IMG/VR virus record: IMGVR_UViG_3300042345_000167
Coordinates: 1-21,967 of that record
Strand: one strand, 5' to 3'
DNA from: a virus
DNA length: 21,967 nt
Shown piece by piece: positions 20,968-21,967 of the stretch; the first letter of the stretch is position 1; each line of letters opens with the position of its first letter. A model generated the notes under the pieces. The model did no database searches and was not told where the DNA came from. It saw only the letters and a list, made by a program, of their open reading frames with translations. A program made the translations under genes and the position numbers.

Positions 20968-21704
20968 TTCATTATCACGGAACACCCATGACCCCAATCG
21001 GCGACATGATTAAGTCGTTTGCGGCGCGACATGCAATGGTAAGTTACGAGCATCCGCAGCAAATTGAAATTGCAGCAGAGATTTGCCAGTCCGTTGTTTT
21101 AGACAACGGGGCATTCAGCGCGTGGCGTCAAAACAAGGCATATGATTTTTCCGGGTATGCAAATTGGGCCGAAAAGTGGATTCGACATCCCGCAGTTGAT
21201 TGGTGCGTGATACCGGACAAGATTGATGGCACTGAAAGCGACAATGACGCTTTGCTGCGAGATTGGGGATTACCGAAACATTCATCTGTTCCGGTATGGC
21301 ACATGCACGAGTCGTTGGATCGACTTGAGCGCCTTTTAGAATATCCTCGGATTGCCTTGGGTTCCTCTGGGGCTTATGCCAGCGTTGGAAACGATTTGTG
21401 GTGGAAACGTATTGCAGATGCAATGCGGGTGATTTGCGACGAACAAGGACATCCGAGGGTTAAATTGCACGGCTTGCGAATGTTGGACCCCGGTGTTTTT
21501 AGCAAGTTACCATTAGCCAGTGCAGATAGTTGTTATGTCTCACGCAACGTCGGCATGGATACGGCGTGGAAAGGGCCATATGCTATGACATCGCGCTACG
21601 TTCGAGCCGTATGTTTAATGGAGCGAATTGAACGTCACGCAAGTGCGGCGTACTGGTCGGAATCCGCAATAGCCGCTTATCAGAATTTTGAGTTATTTGG
21701 TTAA
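20964..21704 (+). CDS. TGT/DpdA-like TIM-barrel protein, 246 aa
   Basis: The ATG at 20964 is chosen for its ATGA overlap with the HTH gene; a frame start at 20949 lies inside that gene. Phrases in order: MIHYHGTPMTPIGDMI, VVLDNGAFSAW (Asp47), DWCVIPDKIDG (Asp85), VPVWHMHESLDRL (His113, His115), IALGSSGAYA, VKLHGLRMLDP, and LPLASADS (Asp188). This order (a D-x-G-x-F-S strand, an IPD strand, a GSSG phosphate loop, an LHGLR strand and a terminal SADS) fits the tRNA-guanine transglycosylase superfamily as seen in phage DpdA-type proteins that insert 7-deazaguanines into DNA. The zinc-binding CxCxxC of true TGTs is not seen. No preQ0 synthesis gene lies nearby, so the substrate is open. AT-rich composition suggests recent transfer. 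Confidence 0.65.
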   Translation: MIHYHGTPMTPIGDMIKSFAARHAMVSYEHPQQIEIAAEICQSVVLDNGAFSAWRQNKAYDFSGYANWAEKWIRHPAVDWCVIPDKIDGTESDNDALLRDWGLPKHSSVPVWHMHESLDRLERLLEYPRIALGSSGAYASVGNDLWWKRIADAMRVICDEQGHPRVKLHGLRMLDPGVFSKLPLASADSCYVSRNVGMDTAWKGPYAMTSRYVRAVCLMERIERHASAAYWSESAIAAYQNFELFG

Positions 21705-21706
21705 AG

Positions 21707-21967
21707 ATGCGCTACGCCAAACGTCGAGACAACAACCACACCGACATCGTAGAAGCCTTACGTAAGGCCAACTTCGAGGTCATCGACTACGCCTCGGCAG
21801 GGCACGACATCCCTGACTTGTTGGCCGTCAAGCCAATGCACGACGGTATGGCGTGGATTTGCTGGATAGAGGTCAAGGCCAAGGGTGGGCGGCTGTCAGA
21901 GGGACAGAAACGCTTTCAGGGGCTGTTCCAGCCTAGGGGCGAGTGGTACGAAGCCCGTGACCCGGAC
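21707..21967 (+). CDS. VRR-NUC / resolvase-like nuclease (3' end cut off)
   Basis: The first 87 codons are visible; the frame is open to the window edge. HTDIVEALRKANFEVIDYAS at 11-30, then GHDIPDLLAV with Asp37, ICWIEVKAKGGRLSEGQKRF with Glu55 and Lys57, and a C-terminal Q-x-x-F, give the D...ExK core of a VRR-NUC/Holliday-junction-resolvase type PD-(D/E)xK nuclease. It could process branched replication intermediates before packaging, fitting the exonuclease/ERF module. Starts 2 bases after the previous stop with only a weak ribosome site. Confidence 0.8.
   Translation, partial: MRYAKRRDNNHTDIVEALRKANFEVIDYASAGHDIPDLLAVKPMHDGMAWICWIEVKAKGGRLSEGQKRFQGLFQPRGEWYEARDPD

Overview
The window is part of a double-stranded DNA tailed bacteriophage genome. 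The portal (727 aa) has the length and sequence character of the P22-type portal, so a podovirus-like virion is the best guess. Shine-Dalgarno sites are present and start/stop codons overlap almost everywhere, giving compact operons. No integrase, capsid, scaffold, lysis or DNA polymerase gene is visible, so this is roughly half of a genome. The host is not shown by the sequence. Many small proteins resemble families I associate with aquatic (marine and freshwater) phages, which suggests a proteobacterial host from water, but that is inference only.

Layout. (1) 1-12666, minus strand, is the late packaging and virion module. Read in the direction of transcription it holds a Cys-rich small protein, small terminase, large terminase, five small basic proteins, the portal, a ferritin-like protein, two small proteins, a tail-fibre-like protein, a giant three-repeat glycine-rich adhesin, an 82-aa protein, a 2OG-Fe(II) oxygenase, a ParB-like protein, a 120-aa protein, a beta-helix tailspike, and the first 18 codons of another gene. 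(2) 12667-13547 is a long non-coding control region. It holds four GCGTNNATGCAACA iteron-like repeats, several perfect hairpins, a direct repeat, an AT-rich stretch and a near-consensus rightward promoter, and is a good candidate replication origin. (3) 13548-15509, plus strand, is a cassette of ten very small genes, most of unknown function, closed by a strong terminator at 15513-15536. (4) 15531-20206, minus strand, is the early replication/recombination operon: ERF annealing protein, YqaJ-type exonuclease, an SSB-like protein with an acidic Phe-terminated tail, an SF3-like primase/helicase, and several small proteins. (5) 20207-20287 is a divergent control region in which an 18-bp dyad carries the -35 boxes of both opposing promoters. 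(6) 20288-21967, plus strand, encodes a Cro-like repressor, a 111-aa protein, a stand-alone HTH protein, a TGT/DpdA-like TIM-barrel protein, and a VRR-NUC-like nuclease cut by the window edge.

How it may work together. The Cro-like protein probably acts on the dyad and sets early leftward against rightward transcription. Leftward transcription makes an exonuclease, annealing protein, SSB-like protein and helicase, a complete-looking recombination-dependent replication set without its own polymerase. The helicase mRNA has an unusual leader: three successive hairpins, one of which can bury the ribosome site of a 14-aa leader peptide whose stop codon overlaps the start of the helicase gene. The late operon then packages DNA and builds a virion with at least three candidate receptor-binding proteins.
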